From positions 3,482,862-3,546,861 of the forward strand of contig NZ_LFTY01000002.1 of the NCBI RefSeq assembly GCF_001078595.1: 64,000 nt of DNA, in the 5' to 3' direction. The notes below the pieces were generated by a model. It did no database searches. It was not told where the DNA came from and saw nothing but the letters and a program-made list of their open reading frames with translations. The DNA is from Candidatus Rhodobacter oscarellae (GTDB lineage Bacteria > Pseudomonadota > Alphaproteobacteria > Rhodobacterales > Rhodobacteraceae). Positions 1 through 8,774 of the stretch are shown piece after piece. Numbering within the stretch: the stretch's first letter is position 1; each line of letters begins with the position of its first letter. The translations under genes were made by a program, and so were the position numbers.

Positions 1-76
1 CATGCGCCGCCAGACGAACACGATCAACTACTCGTCCGAACTGCCGCTGGCACAGGGCGTTAAGTTCGACATCTGA
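1..76 (+). CDS. C-terminal tail of an unidentified protein (cut by window edge)
   Basis: A reading frame enters from the left edge (codons in phase from base 2) and stops at TGA 74-76. Only 24 residues are visible, ending in LAQGVKFDI, too few to assign a family. It converges on tcuA, and a hairpin lies between the two stop codons. Whether it belongs with the tricarboxylate genes cannot be told from here. Confidence 0.5.
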   Translation, partial: MRRQTNTINYSSELPLAQGVKFDI

Positions 77-93
77 GTTTGGACTTTTGGGGC

Positions 94-134
94 CGCCCGA
101 TGGGTTGACCGCCGATAGGTCACCCAGTCGGGCG
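94..134. terminator. Hairpin between convergent genes, probable bidirectional terminator
   Basis: The arms CGCCCGATGGGTTGACC and GGTCACCCAGTCGGGCG pair almost completely around a 7-base loop. The hairpin sits between the stop of the partial rightward gene (76) and the stop of leftward tcuA (220). There is no long T-tract, so termination is inferred from position and stem strength. Confidence 0.55.
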
Positions 135-219
135 TTCCGTCCGCGGTCAGCGTGTTTGGAAAGCGGAGCCGTTAACAGCCTGCTGGCGTAACCTTCGGAC
201 CGAGCGCGCGCATCTTCGT

Positions 220-1695
220 CTAGGGCGAAGGGCTGCCAGCGGCGCGGCCAGCGCGGCGGCCAAAGACCGCCCCCGAGGTCAGGCCGGAACCGCCGGGATA
301 GCCATTGAAGAACACGCCTCCGACGAGTTCCCCGCAGGCGTATAGCCCGTCGATTGGGGTGTCGGAACCTGACAGCACCGCACCGAACGCGTCCACTTTT
401 AAGCCGCCATAGGTAAAGGTGATCCCGCCGGTGACCGGGTAGGCTCGAAACGGGCCCTGTTCGATGGTCTGTGCCCAGTTGGATTTCCGCGGCGACACCC
501 CGGCTGCCGCCTTGCCGTCCAGAGACGTCGGATCAAACGCGGTGCCCTGGTCCACTGCGGCGTTGTAGTTTTCGAGCGTCTTGAGTGCGGCGGCCTGATC
601 CACTCCGTCAAGCTTGGCGACCAGCCCCTCAAGCGTCGCAGACTCGACATAATGGGCGTCGTGAAAGCTGTATTCGCCATAGAGCAGGTCAAACACTTTG
701 GCATCGAAGATCTGCCATGCGAAATGGCCCGGCTGCTCCATGATGGCGGCGCCAAACTGAGCGTATGTGTAGTTGCGGAAGTTGATGCCTTCATCGACAA
801 AGCGTTCACCTTTGGCGTTCAGCATTACCCCTAAGAAATAGCATATCTTGCGGTAATACTTGCGCTCGCGATGCGGCAGATCGAGATTGCCGTAATCCGC
901 CATGTGCAAGTCCATCGGCGTGGCGTGGCAGCCGCCATAAAACCCGTATTCCTGCGCGCCGAGCGCCCTGGCCATGAGCAATCCATCGCCCGTATTGTGC
1001 GGCGTGCCGCGCACCTTGGCCTTGTCCCATGCGGGGCCGATATGTTCCTGCCGCAGCTCGGCGTTTGCCTCGAACCCGCCGCAAGCCAGAATGACCGCAT
1101 CGGCGGCAAAGGCATGCCCGTCCCCGGTGGTCACGCCGGTCACTCTGCCGTTCTCGCTGGTAAGATCTGCCACGGGCGTGCCGTATCTTATCTCGCCGCC
1201 CATGCGATGGAACGCCGCCAACTCTTGATCGAAGAGACCAACGCCCTCGTTCTCGGCGGCCAGTGTCAGACCGCCCCAAAACACATGCCGCCCGTCCTTC
1301 ATAAAGCTTTGGCGGGAATAGATCGGTTCAAACTTCACATCATGCGAGGCCAGCCAGCGCACGGTGTCATAGCTTTCCGAAATCAGCGCGTGCTGTTCAG
1401 GGCTCAGCGGGCGCCCATCATTGAAGCTCAGTAGATCAGACGAGAATTTCTTTTCGGTGTAGCTTCCGAAATCCGTGTCTGACAGTCGCGGGTCCGCCGG
1501 GTTGCGCAGCAACGGCAGCAGATCATCGCCCGACGCATAGGCAAAGCGCATCGCGCCAGCGGTGTATTTGGTATTGCCACCGGCGAGCGCCGGATCCGCC
1601 TTTTCGAGTATCAAGACCTCGGCGCCGCATTCGAGCGCTGCGATACCGGCGGATAGGGCGGCGTTGCCGGATCCTGCTATGATGACTTTGGGCAT
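220..1695 (-). CDS. tcuA: FAD-dependent tricarballylate dehydrogenase TcuA
   Basis: This 491-residue flavoprotein belongs to the fumarate reductase/succinate dehydrogenase flavoprotein family; TcuA oxidises tricarballylate to cis-aconitate. The N-terminus has a dinucleotide-binding motif (VIIAGSGNAALSAGIAALE) followed by an acidic residue in LILEKAD. The C-terminus has the family FAD motif (GLYACGELVGG, then GYPGGSGLTSGAVFGR). Start ATG is 1693-1695; no strong ribosome-binding site is visible. It is the last gene of the leftward set tctC, tctA-tctB, tcuA, so import and first oxidation are genetically linked. The usual reoxidation partner TcuB is not next to it. A related FAD dicarboxylate or 3-ketosteroid-type reductase is a less likely alternative. 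Confidence 0.85.
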   Translation of the reverse strand: MPKVIIAGSGNAALSAGIAALECGAEVLILEKADPALAGGNTKYTAGAMRFAYASGDDLLPLLRNPADPRLSDTDFGSYTEKKFSSDLLSFNDGRPLSPEQHALISESYDTVRWLASHDVKFEPIYSRQSFMKDGRHVFWGGLTLAAENEGVGLFDQELAAFHRMGGEIRYGTPVADLTSENGRVTGVTTGDGHAFAADAVILACGGFEANAELRQEHIGPAWDKAKVRGTPHNTGDGLLMARALGAQEYGFYGGCHATPMDLHMADYGNLDLPHRERKYYRKICYFLGVMLNAKGERFVDEGINFRNYTYAQFGAAIMEQPGHFAWQIFDAKVFDLLYGEYSFHDAHYVESATLEGLVAKLDGVDQAAALKTLENYNAAVDQGTAFDPTSLDGKAAAGVSPRKSNWAQTIEQGPFRAYPVTGGITFTYGGLKVDAFGAVLSGSDTPIDGLYACGELVGGVFFNGYPGGSGLTSGAVFGRRAGRAAGSPSP

Positions 1696-1770
1696 GGGGT
1701 TAGGTCCAGACTATGGGGTTTGTATGAAGAGCAACTCTGCGGCGGACGGGGAACGCAATGGTCCTCCGGC

Positions 1771-3798
1771 TCATGTCAGCGGCCACGGAAGATCCGCGTA
1801 TTCCTGCAGCAGCCCGGGCGGGAAGTCGCGGTTTAGCAGCCATGCCATGGCACACATGAACGCGATGCCGCTTGCGGTATAGATCACCGCCGCGACATTG
1901 CTGAGCCCCGCCCGAATTCTGAGGAAGCTGAACAGGAACAGCCCCAGCGCAAGGATAAAGCCCAGCAAGGCGGTCAGGACCAACAGCGCGGCAAACCAGG
2001 CCAGGGTGGGCCAAAGGCCGTGGGTGGCCTCTGAGTCATCGCCATGACGCTCGCGGTCGGCAAAGACCGTGTCGGTCTCTGGCTTTAGCATCATGCGGAT
2101 GATCAAGACCGCGCAACCCAGCAGGCAGACGCAAGCAACGAACATCGGGAAGGTGCGGTCCCGGCTGAAGGACGGGATCGAGGCCGCGTCAAACAGGGCG
2201 TAGGCGATATAGCCGGTTACGATCAGCAGGAAGGCGAGCGGCGCGCGCTTCGAGCCGGACTTAACATCGCCCTCGGCCAGAATGGACTTGGCCTGCCGCA
2301 GCCCGACGACCACGGAGATGACCGTGATGATCAGCAACACAATCACGATGGGCGAAAAGATATAGTCTATGCCCTCGCCAAACCCCTTGCGAAAGCGCGA
2401 CTGCGCGATCTGCAGGGCCTGGTTGGCGTAGGTCTCTGCCGGGTTTGACAAGACGAAGCCGATCAGAAACGCCGGGCGCGACCAATCGAACCGGCGCATC
2501 ATGATGCCCAGGAAGCCTATGGCGAACAGCGCCACCAGATCCATCAAGTTCTGCCCCGACTGGAAGGCCGCGAAGGCGATGATCATGAACAGGAACGGCG
2601 CCAGCAGCGCAAAGCGAATGGTCGTCAGCTTGGCGATTCCGCCCGAGGCCGCGATGCAGATCACCGTGCCGACAACATTCGCCAGCGCCAGCAGCCAAAC
2701 GATGGAGTAGGTGATATCAAGGTTGTTCTTCAGCATGGCCGGGCCAACCTCGATCTGCCCGGAGCCCAGCAACGCAATCGCCCCGATAAAGATCGCCATA
2801 GAGCCCGAACCGGGGATGCCAAACAGCAGCGTGGGCACCAGCCCGCCGCCCTCCTTGGCGTTGTTAGAGCTTTCCGGCCCGATCACGCCGCGCACTTCGC
2901 CGCTGCCGAACTTGGATTTGTCTTTGGTGGTCTGAACGGCGTGCCCATAGGCGATCCAGTCCACAACGGACCCACCGAGCCCCGGGATGACCCCAACGAT
3001 GACCCCAATGATAGAGCAGCGCACCGACAGCCAGATATTGGCGAACCAATCGCGCACCCCGTCCAGCCAGCCGCCGCCCAGCGCCTGCTCTTTTGCAATC
3101 GCGCGGTCCTGCCGCAACAGCGAGATGATCTCGGGTATCGCAAAGATGCCAAGGCCCACGATCACCAGCTTTAGACCATCCGTGAGATAGGGGAAGTCGT
3201 AGGATGACATGCGCAGATCACCCGAGGACGCGCCCTCGCCGATCGTGCCGATCAGCATCCCAAGGCCCGCGGCCACAATGCCCTTTATCGCCACGCGGCC
3301 GGCGAGGATGCCGACCATGGACAGGCCAAAGATGGTGATCATCAACAGCTCCGGCGTGCGGAACTCCAATACGACGGGGCGGGCCACCAGGATGAACACC
3401 GTCAAAAAGCTGGCGCCGACGAGGCCTCCGAACAACGAGGACGCAAAGGCCGCCGATAGCGCCCGCGCCGCCTGGCCGTTTTTTGCCATGGGAAAGCCGT
3501 CCAGCACGGTCGCCTGCGATGCCGACGAACCAGGGATGCCCATCAGAACGGACGCGAACGTGTCAGAGGTCGGCACCACGGCGACCATCCCGATCATCAG
3601 CGCCAGCCCCAGGATCGGGTCCATCCCGAACATGAACGGCAACAGCAGGGACAGACCGGCGATCCCACCCAGCCCGGGGAAGACGCCGATGCAAAGGCCC
3701 ATGATGACCCCTAGGATCAGATAGCCCAACACAACCGGCTGAAGGATCAGCGCCCAGGCGTCGCCAAGCGCGGGCAGCGCGGTGAAAATGACATCCAT
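1771..3798 (-). CDS. Tripartite tricarboxylate transporter permease, TctA fused to TctB
   Basis: Residues 1 to about 500 are a TctA-type large permease with the family motifs GVFPGLGGIAGLSLLLPF, VLMGIPGSSASQATVLDGFP and a second half repeating GVIPGLGGSVVDWIAYG and LLFGIPGSGSMAIFIGA. Residues from about 520 to 675 form a smaller, four-helix TctB-like domain (RAPLAFLLIVTGYIAYALF through RDFPPGLLQEY). TctA and TctB are normally separate proteins, so this is a natural fusion with both membrane subunits in one chain. It transports tricarboxylate-like substrates across the inner membrane with the upstream periplasmic receptor. Start ATG is 3796-3798. A terminator-like hairpin separates it from tctC. 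Confidence 0.9.
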   Translation of the reverse strand: MDVIFTALPALGDAWALILQPVVLGYLILGVIMGLCIGVFPGLGGIAGLSLLLPFMFGMDPILGLALMIGMVAVVPTSDTFASVLMGIPGSSASQATVLDGFPMAKNGQAARALSAAFASSLFGGLVGASFLTVFILVARPVVLEFRTPELLMITIFGLSMVGILAGRVAIKGIVAAGLGMLIGTIGEGASSGDLRMSSYDFPYLTDGLKLVIVGLGIFAIPEIISLLRQDRAIAKEQALGGGWLDGVRDWFANIWLSVRCSIIGVIVGVIPGLGGSVVDWIAYGHAVQTTKDKSKFGSGEVRGVIGPESSNNAKEGGGLVPTLLFGIPGSGSMAIFIGAIALLGSGQIEVGPAMLKNNLDITYSIVWLLALANVVGTVICIAASGGIAKLTTIRFALLAPFLFMIIAFAAFQSGQNLMDLVALFAIGFLGIMMRRFDWSRPAFLIGFVLSNPAETYANQALQIAQSRFRKGFGEGIDYIFSPIVIVLLIITVISVVVGLRQAKSILAEGDVKSGSKRAPLAFLLIVTGYIAYALFDAASIPSFSRDRTFPMFVACVCLLGCAVLIIRMMLKPETDTVFADRERHGDDSEATHGLWPTLAWFAALLVLTALLGFILALGLFLFSFLRIRAGLSNVAAVIYTASGIAFMCAMAWLLNRDFPPGLLQEYADLPWPLT

Positions 3799-3826
3799 GA
3801 CGATGCCCCCTGCTTTGCTTACAAAA

Positions 3827-3855
3827 ATGCCCCGTCAAGCCGGTTGACGGGGCAT
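3827..3855 (-). terminator. Intergenic hairpin between tctC and tctA-tctB
   Basis: ATGCCCCGTCAA and TTGACGGGGCAT form a perfect 12-bp stem around a 5-base loop, followed on the leftward transcript by a short TTTT run. It lies 14 bases after the tctC stop, within the putative operon. Such a hairpin could terminate part of the transcripts or protect tctC mRNA, giving more binding protein than permease. Confidence 0.7.
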
Positions 3856-3869
3856 TCTGAAAGCCAAGC

Positions 3870-4976
3870 TTACTTGAGCGTCACGCCGTAGCGCTCTTCG
3901 AGCCAACCGACGACAAACTCCTTGGCGGCCTGCGGGACTTCGGTGCCGCTTTTCAGCGCGCCTTTGGCTTCGTCTCCGGTCATTTGCGGGTACACGCCCA
4001 GGCGACCGGAAGAGATCTCTGCGAAATCGGCGCGGGCTTTGACGGCTTCAAAAGCCGCCGTGTAGGTCGCGATTGCGTCCGCCGATGCGCCGTTCGGCAA
4101 GAAGACCATCTTCTGAGCCGGGAAGCCCGCGATGAAGAAGGCCTTCCAAGCCTCCCATTTCTCGCCAGAGGTTTCGCACCCTGCGGTGGCTTCGCAGACC
4201 TCTTTGAAGGTCGGCATGTCCGGGAAGGTCGGATCCCGCACGATGTTGCCTGCGTCATCCAGCGCGCCCCAGCTCATCATGGGCACCGCGCTGCCATCCT
4301 CGACCAGTGGCGTCACGCCTTTGAGGTAGGATGAAGACGTCTGGTAATCGATGTTGGCCTCGCCGCGCTCGAACATCAAACGCCCGTCGCCGCGGCCCTT
4401 GATCCCGAACACCGGCTCAACGCTCAGACCGAGCATTTCCCAGGCCAGAAGCGGCACAAGATCCAGCCGCGTGGCCCCTTGCGAGCCATAGATGAAGTCC
4501 TCTCCCTGTAGACCCGAGGCATCCAGGCCGCTCATCTTTGCCGCCATGTCAGGCGGCAGATAGGCGACACCGCCGGTGCCGGAGGCCAGCACGACATTCC
4601 AGTCGGCGTAGTTATACTTCACCCGCGGATCGCCCAGCAGGAACGGGAACTGCGTGGACCCCGACGAGCCAAAGATCAGGGTGCCGTCGTCATATGTCTG
4701 CTCTTGAAAGAAGTTCGCGCCTTTGGTGGACCCGGCCCCCGGCATGAACTTCACGACAACGGTCGGAGCGCCCGGCAGCGCCTCGGACAGAAGCGGCGCG
4801 TAGAAATTCGCCCATTTGGCCGATCCGCCGGTTTCCGAGAACGGGATGATCCATTCAACGGTCTTGCCGGCCAGGTCGATGCCATGGCCGCCGGCCTGTG
4901 TCTGGAACGGCAGCGTTGCGACAGCGGCAGCGACAAGCCCCATGGCCGCGCGGCGCGTGGTTTTAAATAAGGACAT
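3870..4976 (-). CDS. tctC: TctC/Bug-type tricarboxylate-binding receptor
   Basis: This 368-residue periplasmic substrate-binding protein belongs to the tripartite tricarboxylate transporter receptor family. The chosen start ATG at 4974-4976 gives a clear signal peptide (KTTRRAAMGLVAAAVATLP then QTQAGG) and is preceded by an AGGAGG-type site at 4981-4987; the reading frame stays open upstream, but that extension is arginine/serine rich and unlike the family. The mature part has IIPFSETGGSAKWANFYAPL and MPGAGSTKGANFF, matching the ligand-binding loops. It is somewhat longer and more divergent than classical TctC, so the exact ligand (citrate, tricarballylate or other) is open. It is the first gene of the leftward operon and divergent from tctD. 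Confidence 0.85.
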   Translation of the reverse strand: MSLFKTTRRAAMGLVAAAVATLPFQTQAGGHGIDLAGKTVEWIIPFSETGGSAKWANFYAPLLSEALPGAPTVVVKFMPGAGSTKGANFFQEQTYDDGTLIFGSSGSTQFPFLLGDPRVKYNYADWNVVLASGTGGVAYLPPDMAAKMSGLDASGLQGEDFIYGSQGATRLDLVPLLAWEMLGLSVEPVFGIKGRGDGRLMFERGEANIDYQTSSSYLKGVTPLVEDGSAVPMMSWGALDDAGNIVRDPTFPDMPTFKEVCEATAGCETSGEKWEAWKAFFIAGFPAQKMVFLPNGASADAIATYTAAFEAVKARADFAEISSGRLGVYPQMTGDEAKGALKSGTEVPQAAKEFVVGWLEERYGVTLK

Positions 4977-5046
4977 ATGTTCCTCCCTAGGATTTGGACC
5001 CCTCAAAGAGGGCACCTTCACAGAATCACCGGCCTGTCCTTGCCCG

Positions 5047-5060
5047 GTTGATGTATCAAC
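5047..5060. promoter_or_regulatory. 14-bp palindrome in the tctC/tctD divergent region
   Basis: GTTGATGTATCAAC is a perfect palindrome (GTTGAT, central GT, ATCAAC) in the 127-base region between the divergent tctC and tctD starts. Its symmetry and position fit an operator for TctD or another dimeric regulator. There is no direct evidence for which protein binds it. Confidence 0.4.
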
Positions 5061-5103
5061 CATGACCTGCGAACCTTGCATGAAACTTTCGGGGCCGAAA
5101 AAG

Positions 5104-5778
5104 ATGCGGATCACCCTTGTCGAAGACAATGTGGGACTGGCCAAGGGCATCGCGTACCGCCTGCAGGACGCGGGGCATGCGGTGGATGTCTTGCACGATG
5201 GCGACGCGGCCGCGGCCTTTCTGAAGGGCTGCGTGTCCGACCTGATTATCCTGGACATCAACCTGCCCGGCACCGATGGGCTGAGCTTGCTCAAGGCCCT
5301 GCGCGCGGGCGGCGATCCGCGCCCGGTGATCCTGCTGACGGCGCGCGCCGAAACCGAGGACCGCGTGATCGGGTTGGATGCCGGGGCGGATGACTACCTG
5401 ATCAAGCCCTTCGAGATGGCAGAGCTTGAGGCACGGGTGCGCGCGTTGTCACGCAGGCGCGCGACGCCGCAACGGCAACTGCAACATATCGGCCCGCTGC
5501 AATTCGACGCCGCGGCCCGCCAGCTTATGGCGGACGATCAGCCGCTTGATCTGCCGCGCCGGGAGCTGTCTATCTTCGAATGCCTTCTGGCCGCGAGGGG
5601 CCGGCTCGTCACTAAGACCGCGCTGTTGGATCACGTCTATGGGACCGGGGCCGATGTCGAGGAGCAGGTCGTCGAGGTCTATATCTCGCGGATCCGCTCC
5701 CGGCTGAAACCCTTCGGCCTGGTCATCAAGGCCCAGCGCGGGCTGGGCTATCAATTGCTGCACGAGGCCCAGACATGA
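5104..5778 (+). CDS. tctD: OmpR-family response regulator, TctD-like
   Basis: The 224-residue product has an N-terminal receiver with acidic pair E7/D8, phosphoacceptor D51 (in LIILDINLP) and the conserved KPF lysine, followed by an OmpR/PhoB winged-helix DNA-binding domain ending in RIRSRLKPFGLVIKAQRGLG. The start at 5104 gives the canonical N-terminus MRITLVEDN; in-frame ATGs at 5062 and 5080 would only add a short non-conserved extension, and no candidate has a strong ribosome-binding site. Its length equals the classical TctD. It overlaps tctE by ATGA and is divergent from tctC, so activation of the transporter operon in response to tricarboxylates is the natural inference. Confidence 0.88.
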   Translation: MRITLVEDNVGLAKGIAYRLQDAGHAVDVLHDGDAAAAFLKGCVSDLIILDINLPGTDGLSLLKALRAGGDPRPVILLTARAETEDRVIGLDAGADDYLIKPFEMAELEARVRALSRRRATPQRQLQHIGPLQFDAAARQLMADDQPLDLPRRELSIFECLLAARGRLVTKTALLDHVYGTGADVEEQVVEVYISRIRSRLKPFGLVIKAQRGLGYQLLHEAQT

Positions 5779-7148
5779 CGCTGCAATCCCTGCGGGCGCG
5801 GCTGATCTTGATCATCCTTTCACCACTTCTGATAATCTCCATCGCCGCCGCGGCCTGGCAGTTTCGCAATACGACGCAGCGCGCCGAGGAGATCTTTGAC
5901 CGGGGTCTGCTCTCGGCGGCGCTGGCCATCTCTCGCGACGTTGCCGTCTCTGGCGGCGATGCGCTTAGCCCGGACACACGGCGACTGATCGGCGGCACAT
6001 CGGGCGGCGAGTTATTCTATCACGTCTATGCTCCGGATGGCGTGTTCGTGACCGGGTATGCGACCCCGCCGGTGCCGCCGGCCTCGACCGCCGACGCGCC
6101 CCCGCAGCAGCAATTCTATGACGCGACATATCAAAACCGGGACGTCCGCGTTTTGCGGTTCCAAGACGCCACCACGGTTGACGGCCTAACGGGCGTCTTC
6201 ACCATCTCGGTGTGGCAAGACATGACCGTGCGCACTGGGTTCGTGCGCGAGGTGGTCATCCGCGCCTTCGGCGTCATTGCCTTGCTGGTGCTTTCGGTCG
6301 CTTTGGTCGTCTGGTTCGGAGTTGGCCTTGGGTTGCGTCCCTTGCTGGACCTGCAGGACGCGATCTCCAAACGCACCCCAAGCGAGCTGGAACCGATCCG
6401 CCGCCCGGTGCCGATAGAGGCGCAAGGGATCGTGTCGACGCTGAACTCGCTGCTCGACAGGGTCTCGCGGCGCATCAGCTCTAAGGACGAGTTCATATCC
6501 AACGCCGCCCACCAATTGCGCAACCCGATTGCCGGAGTCCTGGCGCTGGCCGAGGCCGTCGAGAGCGCGCCGTCAAGCGTTGCGGCCAAGGAACGCAGCG
6601 CTGAATTGGTCAGTGCGGCGCGCGAGGCCACGCATCTGACCAACCAGCTCTTGTCGTTTGAGCGCGCTGGCGGAACGAACCTTGCGGATCGCGGTGAGGT
6701 CCTCGATTTTGCTCAGGCTGTCGAGGCCGCGGTCACCCGGTTTCGCAATCAAACACCGGGTAGGGACATCGCCGTTTCCTATCATCCAGACGGTCGGCGC
6801 CATGAGGTGTGGGGCGATGAGCTTATGCTGCAGGAAGCGATCCTGAACCTGCTGACAAATTCCGTGATACATGGCGGGCCTGATGTCTCGAACATAGACG
6901 TCACACTGCAAAGCTCAAATGGGCGGACGCGACTGGTCCTGCAAGATGACGGCGTGGGGATCGCGCCGGATGATCAATTGCTGGCGCTTGGCCGCTTCAG
7001 CCAAACGGGCACCGGCCCGGGCAGCGGCCTAGGTCTGCCAATCGCCGCTCGGGTCATGGAGAACCATGGAGGCGCGCTGACAATTGAGCGCAGTGACCAC
7101 GGGGCCAAGATAGAGGTTTCGCTGCCTTCGGTCCGGAAGAGACCTTGA
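5775..7148 (+). CDS. tctE: Sensor histidine kinase, TctE-like
   Basis: The 457-residue inner-membrane kinase has a first membrane helix at about residues 8-28, a periplasmic sensing region (about 30-155), a second helix (about 160-182), a HisKA dimerisation domain with phosphoacceptor H246 (in SNAAHQLRNP) and a HATPase domain with the N-box (LNLLTNSVIHG), G1 (LQDDGVGIAPDD) and G2 (GPGSGLGLPIAARV). It overlaps tctD by four bases (ATGA), so the two are translationally coupled. It probably senses external citrate or tricarballylate and phosphorylates TctD. No clear terminator follows. Confidence 0.88.
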   Translation: MTLQSLRARLILIILSPLLIISIAAAAWQFRNTTQRAEEIFDRGLLSAALAISRDVAVSGGDALSPDTRRLIGGTSGGELFYHVYAPDGVFVTGYATPPVPPASTADAPPQQQFYDATYQNRDVRVLRFQDATTVDGLTGVFTISVWQDMTVRTGFVREVVIRAFGVIALLVLSVALVVWFGVGLGLRPLLDLQDAISKRTPSELEPIRRPVPIEAQGIVSTLNSLLDRVSRRISSKDEFISNAAHQLRNPIAGVLALAEAVESAPSSVAAKERSAELVSAAREATHLTNQLLSFERAGGTNLADRGEVLDFAQAVEAAVTRFRNQTPGRDIAVSYHPDGRRHEVWGDELMLQEAILNLLTNSVIHGGPDVSNIDVTLQSSNGRTRLVLQDDGVGIAPDDQLLALGRFSQTGTGPGSGLGLPIAARVMENHGGALTIERSDHGAKIEVSLPSVRKRP

Positions 7149-7298
7149 GTGCTCGCGGTGATCGGCTTCTTCTTACAAAATGCGCTTTAGCGATAGAGAG
7201 CCGTTTGTTAGACAGCTAGTATAAAGTAACAAATGATATTTATTGGGATTGGCGCATGATCGGTAGGCAGAGGCGCAGCCCGTTCCTAAGGAAGCCAT

Positions 7299-7940
7299 AT
7301 GACATCGAAAACCCGTAGAATCGCGATAATGTTGTTTCTGTTGGTCGTGTCATGCGCGGTTGTCTTGGGGCTTTGGCTTCGCAACAAAGAAATGCACTCG
7401 ATCTACGCCAGTGACGTTTCAACTTTTCTAAAGCGAGAGAGCGGCAGTTTACCACTGAGAGAAACTCAATTCCTATACTTCTCCCATTTTGGAGGCGTGC
7501 AAAGCTATGCTTCTCTGAAGCGGTTTAAAACGTATTTGGATCAAGTCTCGCAGGAACACGATGTCCTTGCCGCCGCATACTTCGTCAGCCCCTCTGTCTT
7601 TACCTTCCGGATGCTCATTTTTTTCCGGCGGGAAGACCAATGCTTCATGTCTTTTTTGACCACCCGGCACATTGATGCCTATGACCTAGAAGTGGGTTGC
7701 GATGTGGTTGATGCTGCCGTGACATTAACGTCGAATTGGACAAATGGACCGGAAGACTATGAATTTGCATTAGGCGGGGCCAGTTTTGGATTCACTGCGT
7801 GGGAGGCAGGCGAGGCGATATCTGCCTACGAGTTCTCGGCCACCGAAATATACGAAAACAAAGAAGTCACCGCTGAAGTGATGCTGGAATATCTGCTGGA
7901 AGCTTCAAGCAGGTGGGATTTTGTTGCTTCTCGACCATAG
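7299..7940 (+). CDS. Orphan membrane-anchored or lipoprotein-like hypothetical protein
   Basis: I do not recognise this 213-residue protein. It begins with a basic stretch (MTSKTRR) and one hydrophobic segment at about residues 8-27. That segment includes VVSC, which fits a loose lipobox, but hydrophobicity continues after the cysteine, so a simple membrane anchor is equally likely. The rest is a soluble, aromatic-rich domain with no motif I know. Base composition is visibly lower in G+C than all neighbours, and the 150 bases upstream are AT-rich, which suggests recent acquisition. It lies alone between tctE and the convergent polyamine-type transporter. The frame is intact, so it is probably a real gene. 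Confidence 0.6.
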   Translation: MTSKTRRIAIMLFLLVVSCAVVLGLWLRNKEMHSIYASDVSTFLKRESGSLPLRETQFLYFSHFGGVQSYASLKRFKTYLDQVSQEHDVLAAAYFVSPSVFTFRMLIFFRREDQCFMSFLTTRHIDAYDLEVGCDVVDAAVTLTSNWTNGPEDYEFALGGASFGFTAWEAGEAISAYEFSATEIYENKEVTAEVMLEYLLEASSRWDFVASRP

Positions 7941-7951
7941 CTTTGCGCGGA

Positions 7952-8773
7952 TCAGTCCCTTGTGCCCTTAGCGCCAAGAAACTGTGTCAGAAGCAAAAGC
8001 ACCGACGACAGGATCACCATAATGGTCGAGATCGCCGCGATGGTCGGATCGATATAGTCGCGCAGGGCCGCGAACATATGCTTGGTCAGCGTGGCATTCG
8101 CCCCGCCAGAGACAAAGATCGCGACAATCACCTCGTCAAAGGACGTCAGGAAGGACAGCAGGGCCGCGGTGATCACCGAGAACCGGATCTGCGGCAGGGT
8201 GATCAGAAAGAACGCCTTGCTGCGCGTGGCGCCCAGGCTGCGGGCCACCTGCTCTTGGTTGAGATCATAGGACCGCAGCCCCGCCGTCACCACGATGATC
8301 ACCAGCGGCAGCGCCAGCGCGGCATGCGCCAGCACCAACCCGGCGATGGTGTTGTTCATCCCCATCCGGCCATAGGCGTAGAACGTGCCAATCGCGATCA
8401 GGATCACCGGCACGATCATCGGCGTGATCAGCAGCAGGAAAATCGCCCGCGTCAGGCGGTGGCGTGACACGAACAAGGCATAGGCCGCCATCGTGCCCAG
8501 GGGCGTGGCCACCAGCATCGTCAGCACCCCCACCTGCACCGAGGTCATCGTCGCCCGCATCCATTTGCGCGAGCCCAGATACTCCTCGTACCAGCGCAGC
8601 GACCAATTGCTGGGCGGGAACTCCAGATACTGGCTGTCCGAGAATGACATCGGCACCACGATCAGCGTTGGGATCACCAGCAGGATCATGATCACCGCCG
8701 CCAGCGCGTAGAGCCACAGCCGCCGCCCATGGGTGATCTGCGTGTCCGTCGCGGGGCGGGAGAACCAGCTCAC
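7952..8773 (-). CDS. ABC transporter permease, PotC-like (polyamine type)
   Basis: This 273-residue inner-membrane permease has about six helices and the binding-protein-dependent transport motif (EEA-loop region QVARSLGATRSKAFFLITLP). It resembles the PotC/YdcV group used for spermidine, putrescine and related solutes. A GTG start at 8771-8773 follows the stop of the partner permease after one base. It is the last gene of the leftward operon oxidase, binding protein, ATPase, permease, permease. The exact substrate is not fixed by sequence; the upstream oxidase suggests a polyamine or amino-group compound. Confidence 0.85.
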   Translation of the reverse strand: MSWFSRPATDTQITHGRRLWLYALAAVIMILLVIPTLIVVPMSFSDSQYLEFPPSNWSLRWYEEYLGSRKWMRATMTSVQVGVLTMLVATPLGTMAAYALFVSRHRLTRAIFLLLITPMIVPVILIAIGTFYAYGRMGMNNTIAGLVLAHAALALPLVIIVVTAGLRSYDLNQEQVARSLGATRSKAFFLITLPQIRFSVITAALLSFLTSFDEVIVAIFVSGGANATLTKHMFAALRDYIDPTIAAISTIMVILSSVLLLLTQFLGAKGTRD

Positions 8774-8774
8774 G

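Noticed and set aside
4977-5294. N-terminal extension of TctC to an ATG at 5294
   Set aside because: It would run across the divergent tctD start and lacks family similarity, while ATG 4976 has a signal peptide and a ribosome-binding site.
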